Origin: Alteromonas sp. LOR
Lineage (GTDB): Bacteria > Pseudomonadota > Gammaproteobacteria > Enterobacterales > Alteromonadaceae
Assembly (NCBI RefSeq): GCF_000753865.1
Contig: NZ_JQFW01000057.1
Location: forward strand, 186,628 to 250,627
Reading direction: 5' to 3'
Length of the DNA: 64,000 bases
Shown: positions 50,907 to 59,622 of the stretch, piece after piece
Position numbering within the stretch: position 1 is the stretch's first letter
Layout of the letters: the number at the start of each line of letters is the position of its first letter
Notes under the pieces: generated by a model
Seen by the model: the letters and a program-made list of their open reading frames with translations, nothing else
The model's database searches: none
What the model was told of the DNA's origin: nothing
Translations under genes and position numbers: made by a program

Positions 50907-51587
50907 TTGAATGCATTGTTTTACGTATTCCTCTCCTTCCTGATTTATATTGCCCCCTCGTTATTATCGGAAGTGGTGATAAGATGCTTATCTTCTGAAT
51001 TTTCTCTAAAGTATTCTGAGCTTCGTCCCTTTATTTCAATTTCCTTATCTGCCGTTTTTTTTATACCTCTTTTAATTATGGTTACTCCAGGTGATGAAAA
51101 ATCAAAAAAGTTTGATTTTTTAAACCTTGGTAAAACCAATGCCCGTATATCAATGAAAATCCTGTTTATAACTTTATGCTTATGGGCTCTATCTAAATAC
51201 GCGGGAGAGTTTCTCAATGTAAAAGATGAAGCCGCAATGCTGAATGCGACAACATTAGCTGGCAATACTATTTCAATGGTGACACTGTTTTTCGCTGTAT
51301 GTATTGCTGCTCCTTTAATTGAAGAGTGTTTATTTCGAGGATGGCTTTTTAAAAAACTTATTTATTTAAATCAACATATTAATGTGATTATCTCATCGGC
51401 TATTTTTAGCTTAATACATACCCAATATGAACATGTTTCTACTTTTATTTCTATTTTTCTTGTTGGTCTATTTCTTGGTTACATAAGACTTTTATCTGGA
51501 AGTTTGTCTTACTCAATATTAGCTCATAGCATGTATAATTTTTACTCGTTTTGTGCCATCTGTATTATTCATTTCTCAAGTGTTTAG
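50907..51587 (+). CDS. CPBP-family intramembrane glutamic protease
   Basis: A 226-residue membrane protein with about six or seven helices. The CPBP (CAAX protease/bacteriocin-processing, Abi) motifs are present: EECLFRG (EExxxR, motif 1), FSLIHTQYEH (motif 2 histidine), then SYSILAHSMYNFYSF (motif 3 HxxxN). Members cleave prenylated proteins or confer immunity to bacteriocins, or process leader peptides. It starts with TTG, just downstream of the GG-leader peptide gene, so an immunity or maturation role is the natural inference. Its AT-rich composition matches the peptide gene. No ABC exporter is nearby. Confidence 0.88.
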   Translation: MNALFYVFLSFLIYIAPSLLSEVVIRCLSSEFSLKYSELRPFISISLSAVFFIPLLIMVTPGDEKSKKFDFLNLGKTNARISMKILFITLCLWALSKYAGEFLNVKDEAAMLNATTLAGNTISMVTLFFAVCIAAPLIEECLFRGWLFKKLIYLNQHINVIISSAIFSLIHTQYEHVSTFISIFLVGLFLGYIRLLSGSLSYSILAHSMYNFYSFCAICIIHFSSV

Positions 51588-51817
51588 TGCTGTTTAAGCG
51601 GCCTAAATTCCAAAACCAACCAATACGATCATTCTTATCCAACTCTGCGTATAACTTCTTACTAACACCTCTCTTGGCATCAAATTTCCAAAAAGTAATT
51701 TGCCAGGCTTTATTGCAAAAAGTCTAAAGAGAGTGAGAAGAACAACGCATTCAAATTTTCAGTTTGTTCTGCCACTAGGGTAGTAGAAACAATTTGTTTA
51801 GATTAGGAGACAAAGCA

Positions 51818-52954
51818 TTGGCTACATCGTCAGAAAGCTCATTACTAAAACAAGAGGAAAATACTTCTTCAGCATCTCAGCATCTTTTCGAGAGGCGTTT
51901 TGAGGCCGCATTAAAAAATGCGTTTATTGGTGATGCCCTAGCTATGCCAGTTCATTGGTATTACAACCCGGGTGATATCTTCAAAGCGTTTAATGGTGGC
52001 ATTGTAAAGTTTGAGGATGCGCCTTCGTATCATCCTTCGTCAATTATGTCTCTGCACTCTACCAGTGAAGGGGGCAGGGCAAGAGCGTCGCGTCAGGCTA
52101 AAAAAGAGATTGTTGGTGACGTGATTTTGAAAGGTAAGCGACAATATTGGACGGGCGCAAATCAACATTACCATCAAGGTATGAAAGCCGGTGAGAATAC
52201 GTTGAATGCCCATTGCGCCAGAGTAATGTTGAGATGCTTATCAAGGGGCTATCAGCGGGACGAATTTTTAGACGAATATATAAAAATGCTAACCGCTAGC
52301 CAGCCGCAACATCCTGACACCTACGCTGAGTCTTATCATCGCGGTTTTTTTGCCAATTTAGAGGCTGGAAAGCCTGCACATAAGTGCGGTGCAGTAACCC
52401 ATGATACTGCCTCAATAGGTGGGTTTGTTACCATTGCGCCACTTGCGCTTAGCGCGGCGGTACGAGGGGACGAACTGACTGCGACACAAAGAGTATGCAG
52501 AGAGCACTTAGTGCTAACTCACCCTAGTGATGATTTAGCCATGGTGTGCGATTTCTATGTTGAACTGTTGTTTCGCCTATTGCACCAAGAAGGCGAATCG
52601 GCGCAGGAGATACTAGAAGATATCGCTACGCGATCGATGGGTTTGTCGTTACCTAAGTTAGTTGCGAAGAAGAAAAGTGACATGGAAGTGGTAGGGCACA
52701 CCTATTCTCCAGCATGCTATATCTCAGGTGCGTGGCCGAGTATTCTTTACTTCGCTTATCGCTATAGTGATGAAAGTAAAAAAGCGCTGCTCGCTAATAC
52801 TAACGTAGGCGGTGACAATGTGCACAGAGGCTTTGTGCTAGGCAGTATCGTAGGACTTATAGCTGGCGAGCCCATCGATAGCCTTTACAGCGAACTAAGC
52901 GATGCAGAGCAATTAAGTGCTGAAATTAACCATGCGGGCAAATCACTTCAATAA
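51818..52954 (+). CDS. ADP-ribosylglycohydrolase family protein
   Basis: A 378-residue protein of the DraG/ARH family. The N-terminal ALKNAFIGDALAMPVHWYY is the typical GDAxG-like start, HDTASIGGF follows at mid-length, and NVGGDNVHRGFVLGSIVGLIAG is the C-terminal magnesium motif, though the usual GxDxD is partly altered (GGDNVHRG). Such enzymes remove ADP-ribose from proteins or nucleic acids. I chose TTG 51818, with AGGAG eight bases upstream; an earlier in-frame ATG/TTG at 51794 has no binding site. It is monocistronic. Confidence 0.88.
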   Translation: MATSSESSLLKQEENTSSASQHLFERRFEAALKNAFIGDALAMPVHWYYNPGDIFKAFNGGIVKFEDAPSYHPSSIMSLHSTSEGGRARASRQAKKEIVGDVILKGKRQYWTGANQHYHQGMKAGENTLNAHCARVMLRCLSRGYQRDEFLDEYIKMLTASQPQHPDTYAESYHRGFFANLEAGKPAHKCGAVTHDTASIGGFVTIAPLALSAAVRGDELTATQRVCREHLVLTHPSDDLAMVCDFYVELLFRLLHQEGESAQEILEDIATRSMGLSLPKLVAKKKSDMEVVGHTYSPACYISGAWPSILYFAYRYSDESKKALLANTNVGGDNVHRGFVLGSIVGLIAGEPIDSLYSELSDAEQLSAEINHAGKSLQ

Positions 52955-53353
52955 ATGCCTGTCTGTTTAATTCGCTATTTTTAACAGAAAATCTAAGAGA
53001 TACCTTTAGTAGAAAAATGCTAGTTGTAAGCGCCTTAAGTGGATACGTCACTCTAGGCGCTTTTGTCTGCACACCCCATCAGCTCACATTCTTCATTGGC
53101 CTTTTTATCAAATAAGTCACTCAAATAAGTCCAGTAGGCGTTAACGGCGAAAAAAAAGACAAAACTGTCAGCATTGACACATTTTGCAATATTTCCAACG
53201 GTCTATTGGCAACAAAACGCGATAGTTTACAAAACAACCTTTTTGATATGTAAGATACTAAGTCATATCGCGTCAGTTAGTATAAAAAATTCTAATAAAG
53301 TAGTGCGACAAGCCTACATCATAACGATAAAAAATAGTTAGACAGGAAACTCT
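52955..53353. other. Intergenic region before the second metalloprotease gene
   Basis: About 400 bases that hold the terminator of the ADP-ribosylglycohydrolase gene (53028-53064) and then an AT-rich stretch with the promoter and AGGAAA binding site of the following gene. No open frame is supported. Confidence 0.5.
53028..53064 (+). terminator. Terminator after the ADP-ribosylglycohydrolase gene
   Basis: A perfect 8-bp stem AAGCGCCT/AGGCGCTT with a 19-base loop that contains an inner pair, followed by TTTTG. It is 74 bases past the stop. Confidence 0.72.
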
Positions 53354-55981
53354 ATGAAATTCAATAAAATAAACCAAGCGCTGATGATCGCTTTATTGAG
53401 CACGTCAGCAATAAGTCATAATGTCTATGCTCAGGACGAGAATAAAGAGTCGATTTCAGAAGCTAAGGAAGAAATCAAAAAAGAAATCAAGGAAGAGATT
53501 AAAGACGAGAGCACTGAAGAACAAACTCTTGCTCAAACGCTAAAAGATAAAATTGCTTACGACGGCTATTTGCCTGTGTATCAAGACAGCGAAGACGGTA
53601 CGGCTTTAATGGTTATCGATGAAGCTAAACTGAATAAGCCGTTTTTATACTTCGCAAATACTGTTGAAGGTGTAGTGGATGCAGGGCATTTTCGCGGCGG
53701 TTTTCGCCAACATCGCCTCATTGAAATGCGTCGTGTTTTTGACCGCATTGAAATTGTGGCAATGACACCTCGCTATTATTTCGATCCTGACAACGCCATT
53801 AGCAAAGCCGCTAATGCTAATACTAGTGAGGCCGTGCTGGTATCCACTAAAATTGTGAATGAGGAAGACGGACGCATAGCGATAAAGCTAGAGGACGTGG
53901 TGAAAAATCAAAAGCTTCACCGTGTAGCACCAATGCCGTCGTCAAGACCAGAAGCAGAGAAGAAACGCTTCAAGTTAGGTAAGCTTAGCGATGATAAAAG
54001 TAAGATTGCTGCCATCGACAATTTCCCTGCAAACACCCACATTGTAGTGGATTACGTTTTTGAAAATGACACCCCACAGGTACGTGGCGGCAACTATATT
54101 ACCGACCCTCGCTACACCACAATTAGTTTGCAACATGCCTTTATTGAACTGCCTGATAACAACTTTGCATCCCGCAGAGACGACCCAAGAATTGGTTATT
54201 TTGGTAAGCAATTTGACGATTTAACCACTGATCAAACCTTTATCGGTCGCGATGTGATAAACCGCTGGCATTTAGAAAAGAAAGACCCGAACGCAGCGGT
54301 GTCAGACCCCGTTGAGCCTATAGTATGGTGGATTGAAAATACAACCCCCGTCGAGTGGCGAGACACTATACGTAATGCAACATTAAGTTGGAATTCCGCG
54401 TTTGAAAAAGCCGGTATTAGCAATGCCATCGAAGTGCGTATTCAACCTGATGATGCAGATTGGAAAGCCGAAGATGTTCGCTACAACGTGCTGCGCTGGA
54501 CGTCATCGCCAAGACCCCCATTTGGCGGTTACGGCCCAAGCGTTGCCAACCCGTTAACGGGACAAATTATTGCCTCTGATATCATGCTGGAATACAGCTT
54601 TATGAAAGGGCGCTGGATTGCAGGTGAAATGTTTACCGACGGGGCTAGCTCTCTTTCATCGCAAATGCCCTCGTCGTTAGATGACGATGCCGCGCAATAC
54701 TGTTCATTGGGCCACGAGCTTAATGCTGGACTGCTTTTTGGTGAATATGCGTCACTAGCCAAAGGGATGGGCGATATTGAAAAAGACAAGCTTCTTAGGC
54801 AAGCCATGCGTTACTTAATTTTGCATGAAGTGGGTCATACCCTAGGGCTTAACCACAACATGAAAGCGTCTCAGCTGCACGGTCATGACGAAGCCCATGA
54901 CGCGTCGGTCACACAGGGTATTTTGGCCGGCTCTGTAATGGATTACCCTTCTGTTAACTTTGCGCCTGATGGCGTTACGCAAGGCGACTTTTACACAGAA
55001 AAGCCCGGGCCTTATGATGATTGGGCAATTGAATACGGTTATTCTACTGCGCTAGCAGACCCAGAAGCCGAAGAAAAACGACTGCAGGCTATTTTGTCAC
55101 GCAGCGCAGAACCAGAGCTGGCGTTCGGTAACGATGCTGATGATATGCGAGCACCGGGACGTCACCTCGACCCACGAATCAATATCTTTGATATGTCGGG
55201 CGATGCAGTTGAATACGCGCGAGACCGATTTGGTCTTATTAAATCAACAGCCACAGAAATTAAAGACAAAACCCTCGCTGATAATCGTTCTCACAATGAC
55301 CTCGCGGTGGGCGTCAACGCCGTATTTGGTGAGTTTGCACGCCAGGCTAGTGTTGTTTCGCGTTATGTAGGCGGTGTGTATGTAGACCGCACGTTTGTGG
55401 GGCAAGAAGGGTATGAACAGCCCTTTACGCCAGTACCTAAGGCGTTACAGCAGCGCGCTATGCAAACGCTAAACGAGTTTGTGTTTGCACCTAATGCTAT
55501 CGAAACCATGGAGCCACTATTTGCTTACATTCAGCGTCAGCGTCGCGGTTTCGACAATATGGGGAAAAACGAAGATCCTAAGCCACACAAAATGCTGCTA
55601 GGGGCACAAAAAAATGTGCTTACCCATTTGCTTCATCCTGCTGTTCAAATGCGTATGAGCGATACGGCACTTTATGGTAATGAGTACAGTCTTGAGCAAA
55701 TGATGGGAGAGCTCACAAAAGGAATTTTTGAGGCTGATATTAAGCGTGACGTAAATAGCTACCGCCGAAATCTGCAAACGGAATATGTGGAACAGTTGAT
55801 TAAAATAAGTGGTTTAGAAAAAGCCAGCAACTACGATCATTTGGCCAAAGCAGCTGCGCTTTATGAGCTAAACCGGATTAGTGATTTAGTCGATAACTCA
55901 CGGGGTGATAGAGCGAGTAAGGTTCATAAATTCTACCTTACCGACCGTATTGAAAGAGCATTTCATAAAAGTAGGTCGTAG
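53354..55981 (+). CDS. Secreted zinc-dependent metalloprotease, paralogue of 35737-38196
   Basis: An 875-residue protein with a signal peptide (MIALLSTSAISHNVYA), an unusual charged segment after it (repeats of KEEIKKEIKEEIKDE), the DUF5117-like block (YLPVYQDSEDGTALMVIDE), a middle block with DPVEPIVWWIE and a zinc motif HEVGHTLGLNHN (first His at 491) followed by SVMDYPSVNF. The order of blocks matches the gene at 35737, including RYNVxxW and QQRAMQ near the C-terminal side. It is a metzincin-like protease acting outside the cytoplasm. A strong terminator follows. The substrate is unknown. Confidence 0.9.
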   Translation: MKFNKINQALMIALLSTSAISHNVYAQDENKESISEAKEEIKKEIKEEIKDESTEEQTLAQTLKDKIAYDGYLPVYQDSEDGTALMVIDEAKLNKPFLYFANTVEGVVDAGHFRGGFRQHRLIEMRRVFDRIEIVAMTPRYYFDPDNAISKAANANTSEAVLVSTKIVNEEDGRIAIKLEDVVKNQKLHRVAPMPSSRPEAEKKRFKLGKLSDDKSKIAAIDNFPANTHIVVDYVFENDTPQVRGGNYITDPRYTTISLQHAFIELPDNNFASRRDDPRIGYFGKQFDDLTTDQTFIGRDVINRWHLEKKDPNAAVSDPVEPIVWWIENTTPVEWRDTIRNATLSWNSAFEKAGISNAIEVRIQPDDADWKAEDVRYNVLRWTSSPRPPFGGYGPSVANPLTGQIIASDIMLEYSFMKGRWIAGEMFTDGASSLSSQMPSSLDDDAAQYCSLGHELNAGLLFGEYASLAKGMGDIEKDKLLRQAMRYLILHEVGHTLGLNHNMKASQLHGHDEAHDASVTQGILAGSVMDYPSVNFAPDGVTQGDFYTEKPGPYDDWAIEYGYSTALADPEAEEKRLQAILSRSAEPELAFGNDADDMRAPGRHLDPRINIFDMSGDAVEYARDRFGLIKSTATEIKDKTLADNRSHNDLAVGVNAVFGEFARQASVVSRYVGGVYVDRTFVGQEGYEQPFTPVPKALQQRAMQTLNEFVFAPNAIETMEPLFAYIQRQRRGFDNMGKNEDPKPHKMLLGAQKNVLTHLLHPAVQMRMSDTALYGNEYSLEQMMGELTKGIFEADIKRDVNSYRRNLQTEYVEQLIKISGLEKASNYDHLAKAAALYELNRISDLVDNSRGDRASKVHKFYLTDRIERAFHKSRS

Positions 55982-56031
55982 CCTTACCTAAGATTACCGG
56001 CGCTTTTGAAATAGTTCTTCACAAGCCTAGC

Positions 56032-56068
56032 AAACCCGGCATTAGCATTTGATAGTGCCGGTTTTTTT
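56032..56068 (+). terminator. Terminator after the second metalloprotease gene
   Basis: The stem AACCCGGCA/TGCCGGTT (one bulged base) with a 14-base loop is followed by a run of seven T residues, 51 bases after the stop. Confidence 0.85.
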
Positions 56069-56115
56069 CATTTGCGATGCAGCAAGCTTGAACACATGTT
56101 AGTCAATGGTGTGAT

Positions 56116-56751
56116 TTAGCTATTTTGTACTTCGCGATCCTTTTTTCTAAAGATGGTGATGTGCCACCCCCAATGTAACGAGCCCAACCTAAGAGAAATG
56201 GTTGTTATAAGAGAACCTAAAATACACCAGATATAGCTTATGTCTTGGCTAAATAAGGCGGCATAGACTAAACCGCCCGCTAAACACGCTGACGCGTAAG
56301 GTTCGTTTCGCATTACCGATGGCACTTCCCGACATATAACATCACGGATCAAGCTGCCGAATATTCCGGTAGTAATACCCATTGTAATGGCAACCACCAG
56401 CCCCGTACCGCTAATGAGTGCTTTTTCGATACCCATAATATTAAAGATTGCCATGCCGATAGCATCTACCATCAAAAAATAATAATTGTTGACGGAGGGG
56501 AGGTAGCGGATAAGCAAAACCGTAGCAATAATGGCAGCGTAGGTTGAGTATAAATAATCCGGCGTTTCAATCCAAAATATGGGTTTGCTTAGCAAAATAT
56601 CTCGCAGTGTGCCGCCACCCAGTGCGGTAACGGTGGCAACTACCACAACCCCAAAGCCACTGATATTTTTTTCATAGCCAAGCAATGCGCCTGCTACTGC
56701 AAAAAATGCCACCCCGATTAAGCCAAGCACTAAAAAATATTCTGCTGTCAT
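56116..56751 (-). CDS. TRIC-like cation channel (UPF0126) membrane protein
   Basis: A 211-residue membrane protein with two repeats of three helices. Each repeat has the glycine-rich kink with the GGGTLRDIL or GIFGSLIRDVICREVP pattern typical of the UPF0126/trimeric intracellular cation channel family. Prokaryotic TRIC proteins conduct potassium or other monovalent cations. It is separated by 54 bases from moeB, which is upstream on the same strand, so the two may be cotranscribed although their functions are unrelated. Confidence 0.9.
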   Translation of the reverse strand: MTAEYFLVLGLIGVAFFAVAGALLGYEKNISGFGVVVVATVTALGGGTLRDILLSKPIFWIETPDYLYSTYAAIIATVLLIRYLPSVNNYYFLMVDAIGMAIFNIMGIEKALISGTGLVVAITMGITTGIFGSLIRDVICREVPSVMRNEPYASACLAGGLVYAALFSQDISYIWCILGSLITTISLRLGSLHWGWHITIFRKKDREVQNS

Positions 56752-56805
56752 TTAACATCCTTTTACAAGCGCGTTTCAATGAGCAGCTAATGCAATTTCT
56801 ATGCT

Positions 56806-57576
56806 CTACTTGGCGTGAGCGGGCCCGCAAATGTCACATTCTGTTGTATCGGGAAGCTGCCAGCGTTGCCACTCGTGCCCTAAGGCGTCGAATGTCATTA
56901 AGGTGTTTACCGGAATAGTGTCAAATTTCATGAGTACCTGCATAGCAAGTAACGACTGATAAGTGCCCACAATATTCGCGACGGGTGAAAATATTCCCGA
57001 CTCTACACAGCTTAAGTCTGGCGCTGTAAATAGCTGCCTCAAACACCCATAGCAGCGACTCTTGCCGGGAATGGCAACAAATAGCTGTCCTTCAAAGCGA
57101 ATAGCAGCGCCTGATACTAAGGGCGTACCTGTGGCGTAGCAAAGCTTGTTAATAAGGTCTCGAGCATCGGCGTTGTCGGTACAATCAAGCACCACATCAC
57201 AGGAGGTCACTAGGCTTTTATGTTCTTCGCCAAACGCCTCATTAACGGTGTGAATTTCACAGTCGGTATTCATTTGCACAAGCTGCTGTTGCGCGGCGTG
57301 TACCTTACTTTTTGAGACATCAACTTCACAAAAGAGCGTTTGGCGATGAAGGTTGGTTAATTCTACACTGTCGAAATCAATAAGGGTGAGGGTGCCAACA
57401 CCACTTGCACAGAGATTCATGGCTGCGGCGTTACCTAGGCCGCCCATACCCACAATAAGCACTTTTGCATTTAGCAGCGCCTCTTGCCCGCCTAAATCCA
57501 CACTTGGCAGCACAATATGGCGGTTGTAGCGCATAGCTTGTTTGTCAGTCAGGTCTCTATGAGGTGTTTTACGCAT
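56806..57576 (-). CDS. moeB: Molybdopterin-synthase adenylyltransferase (MoeB/ThiF family)
   Basis: A 256-residue E1-like enzyme. It has the nucleotide motif VLIVGMGGLGNAAAMNL, the substrate loop DLGGQEALL, the LIDFDSVELTNLHRQ segment, DVVLDCTDNADAR, and two zinc CxxC pairs (CYGC and CDIC). It adenylates the C-terminal glycine of MoaD so that sulfur can be added. ThiF would be the alternative, but the divergent moaBCDE genes make MoeB the better call. Its start is divergent from moaB, with about 140 bases between them. No rhodanese domain is fused. Confidence 0.9.
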   Translation of the reverse strand: MRKTPHRDLTDKQAMRYNRHIVLPSVDLGGQEALLNAKVLIVGMGGLGNAAAMNLCASGVGTLTLIDFDSVELTNLHRQTLFCEVDVSKSKVHAAQQQLVQMNTDCEIHTVNEAFGEEHKSLVTSCDVVLDCTDNADARDLINKLCYATGTPLVSGAAIRFEGQLFVAIPGKSRCYGCLRQLFTAPDLSCVESGIFSPVANIVGTYQSLLAMQVLMKFDTIPVNTLMTFDALGHEWQRWQLPDTTECDICGPAHAK

Positions 57577-57642
57577 AGGTTAAGTCAACTTAAGTATTGA
57601 ATTCATGGGGTACACCCTTATAAAGTGTCTACTCACAAAAAA

Positions 57643-57670
57643 TTGTGCTGGTTTGACGGGAGTTTATACT
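57643..57670 (+). promoter_or_regulatory. Candidate promoter of the moa-mod run
   Basis: TTGTGC and TATACT are separated by 16 bases, 46 bases before the moaB start. The -10 is close to consensus. No FNR, ModE or Moco-riboswitch pattern is obvious in the 140-base gap between moeB and moaB. Confidence 0.45.
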
Positions 57671-57715
57671 TTATCAAAGCCAGACACGATGTCGCATAGC
57701 AAATTAGGAATTTAT

Positions 57716-58222
57716 ATGTCTGCTGTTAGCCAGCCGCTCAATATTGCCGTACTCACAATTTCAGATACCCGGTCTCTTGATAACGACAAGTCTGGAGACT
57801 ACCTCACTCAGGCATTGACCGACGCCGGGCATAACCTTGCTGCTAGAGAACTTGTGAAAGACGATATATATCAACAGCGAGCCGTTGTGTCCTCGTGGAT
57901 TGCAGATAGTAGCATTCATAGCATTCTCATAACTGGTGGTACTGGATTTACCCACCGAGACTCCACCCCAGAGGCGATTAGCGTATTGTTCGATAAAGAG
58001 GTTGATGGCTTTGGAGAGCTATTCCGCCAGTTAAGCTATGAAGAAATTGGCACATCGACTATTCAATCTAGAGCTGTCGCTGGCTTTGCTAACAACACGG
58101 TGATTTTTTGTTTGCCAGGCTCTACAGGTGCATGTAGAACTGGGTGGGAGCGAATTATTGCTAGCCAGTTAGATGTGGATTTTAGACCATGTAACTTCGT
58201 TAAACATTTGGTGAACCTGTGA
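57716..58222 (+). CDS. moaB: Molybdenum cofactor biosynthesis protein MoaB
   Basis: A 168-residue MoaB/MogA-type protein. Motifs are VLTISDTRSLDNDKSGDYL, ILITGGTGFTHRDSTPEAI and the terminal FCLPGSTGACRTGWE. It is thought to adenylate molybdopterin before metal insertion in organisms that use MoaB instead of Mog. I set the start at ATG 57716, with TTAGGA upstream, at the family N-terminus; the earlier open frame to 57605 is not conserved. It is the first gene of the moa-mod run. Confidence 0.93.
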   Translation: MSAVSQPLNIAVLTISDTRSLDNDKSGDYLTQALTDAGHNLAARELVKDDIYQQRAVVSSWIADSSIHSILITGGTGFTHRDSTPEAISVLFDKEVDGFGELFRQLSYEEIGTSTIQSRAVAGFANNTVIFCLPGSTGACRTGWERIIASQLDVDFRPCNFVKHLVNL

Positions 58223-58289
58223 ATACGGGAACAGCCTTGGGCGGCTCTAAAATCAAAAATAAGAGAACAGCCCTGAGCAGGAAAACAGC

Positions 58290-58805
58290 ATGAGCGAATC
58301 TTCGGGTAAATTCAGCCACATCGATGCCGGTGGTCAGGCAAATATGGTTGATGTAAGTGATAAAAGTGTGACAAAAAGAGAGGCAACTGCACAAGGCTTT
58401 CTCTATGTTAGCGACAGCGTTATCAAGCAAATAAGCGAAGCAAAAATTGCGAAAGGCGATGTATTTGCAGTGGCAAGAATTGCCGGTATTCAAGGTGCGA
58501 AACGGTGCAGTGATTTGATCCCCCTTTGCCACCCACTGGCGTTATCTAAAGTAGACGTGAATTTTGAGATTCAGCCCAAAGAAAAGCGGATACGAGCTAC
58601 CTGTTACTGCAAGCTAAGCGGTAAAACAGGTGTGGAAATGGAAGCGCTGATCGGTGTGAATGTGGCGCTACTCACTCTGTTTGATATGTGCAAAGCCATC
58701 GACCCGACTATGCATATGGAAGGCGTACGGGTTCTTGAAAAGAAAGGCGGAAAAACGGGCCATTGGTCCAGCAATGAAGTGAGCAGTGAAGTGAGTCAAC
58801 AGTGA
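58290..58805 (+). CDS. moaC: Cyclic pyranopterin monophosphate synthase MoaC
   Basis: A 171-residue protein with MoaC hallmarks: MVDVSDKSVTKREATAQGFL, IAGIQGAKRCSDLIPLCHPL (active-site His/Lys region) and GVEMEALIGVNVALLTLFDMCKAID. With MoaA it makes cPMP from GTP; MoaA is not in the window and must be elsewhere. The start ATG 58290 lies 67 bases after moaB. Confidence 0.95.
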   Translation: MSESSGKFSHIDAGGQANMVDVSDKSVTKREATAQGFLYVSDSVIKQISEAKIAKGDVFAVARIAGIQGAKRCSDLIPLCHPLALSKVDVNFEIQPKEKRIRATCYCKLSGKTGVEMEALIGVNVALLTLFDMCKAIDPTMHMEGVRVLEKKGGKTGHWSSNEVSSEVSQQ

Positions 58806-58888
58806 TGTGAGTGAACAGAGGCTCATATCAATAGCCTCACGATAGCCTTCATTAACGCATTCATACATTAATTTAGCATAGGAACAGC

Positions 58889-59146
58889 ATGCAAATAACG
58901 GTGAAAACATTCGCACAAACCCGTGAAATTTCGAAAACGCCCACCCTGAGTATCGATGTTGTCGATAGCGATACGGAGGCGACAATCGCCCACGTTATAG
59001 CGCAGTTAAGAGAGTTAGACAGAAACTGGGCACTTGCCTTAGAGGGAAGTATTTTAACGGCTAAAAATCAGCAGTTGTGCGATAGCAGCACCGTGTTGAG
59101 CCCAGGCGATGAAGTCGCTTTTTTTCCTCCTGTTACTGGGGGCTAA
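58889..59146 (+). CDS. moaD: Molybdopterin synthase small subunit MoaD
   Basis: An 85-residue ubiquitin-fold sulfur carrier ending in the obligatory double glycine (FFPPVTGG). It donates thiocarboxylate sulfur to cPMP within the MoaD-MoaE complex after activation by MoeB. AGGAAC lies just before the ATG. moaE starts two bases after its stop. Confidence 0.95.
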   Translation: MQITVKTFAQTREISKTPTLSIDVVDSDTEATIAHVIAQLRELDRNWALALEGSILTAKNQQLCDSSTVLSPGDEVAFFPPVTGG

Positions 59147-59148
59147 CG

Positions 59149-59622
59149 ATGTTTGCTTACATACAGGAGCAAGACTTCGATCAGGGCGACTTGTATGCCC
59201 AGTTGCAATCACAGACTCAAGCTAAAACGTTAGGTAATACGGGCGCTATCGTAACATTTACTGGCTTAGTTAGAGACTTTAACAACGCTGGTAATATTGA
59301 CGGTATTGAGTTAGAGCATTATCCAGGTATGACTGAAAAAGCACTGTCTATTTTGATAGATAAAGCGATAGAGCGCTTTTCACTTACCAATGCCGGTGCG
59401 GTGCATCGCGTAGGTCGTATTTATAATAACGAGCAAATCGTTTGGGTAGGCTGCGCTGCTACACACAGACAGGCAGCATTTGATGGCGCATGCTTTTTAA
59501 TGGACATGCTCAAACAATCGGTCCCTTTGTGGAAAAAAGAGTTTAAAGGCGACAAGTCCACGTGGGTTGAAGCAAAAGGTTCGGATGACGCTGCTGCGCT
59601 AAAGTGGATGTCTGAGCGTTGA
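59149..59622 (+). CDS. moaE: Molybdopterin synthase large subunit MoaE
   Basis: A 157-residue catalytic subunit. Family segments are GAIVTFTGLVRDFN, ELEHYPGMTEKAL, VHRVGRI, VWVGCAATHRQAAFDGACFLMDMLKQSVPLWKKE (catalytic Lys region). It inserts two sulfurs into cPMP. Its stop overlaps the TTG start of modA by four bases, which links cofactor assembly to molybdate uptake. Confidence 0.95.
   Translation: MFAYIQEQDFDQGDLYAQLQSQTQAKTLGNTGAIVTFTGLVRDFNNAGNIDGIELEHYPGMTEKALSILIDKAIERFSLTNAGAVHRVGRIYNNEQIVWVGCAATHRQAAFDGACFLMDMLKQSVPLWKKEFKGDKSTWVEAKGSDDAAALKWMSER

Noticed and set aside
57577..57715. Considered as a molybdenum-cofactor riboswitch or an FNR site upstream of moaB
   Set aside because: The gap is short and lacks the expected stems and a TTGAT-N4-ATCAA dyad.
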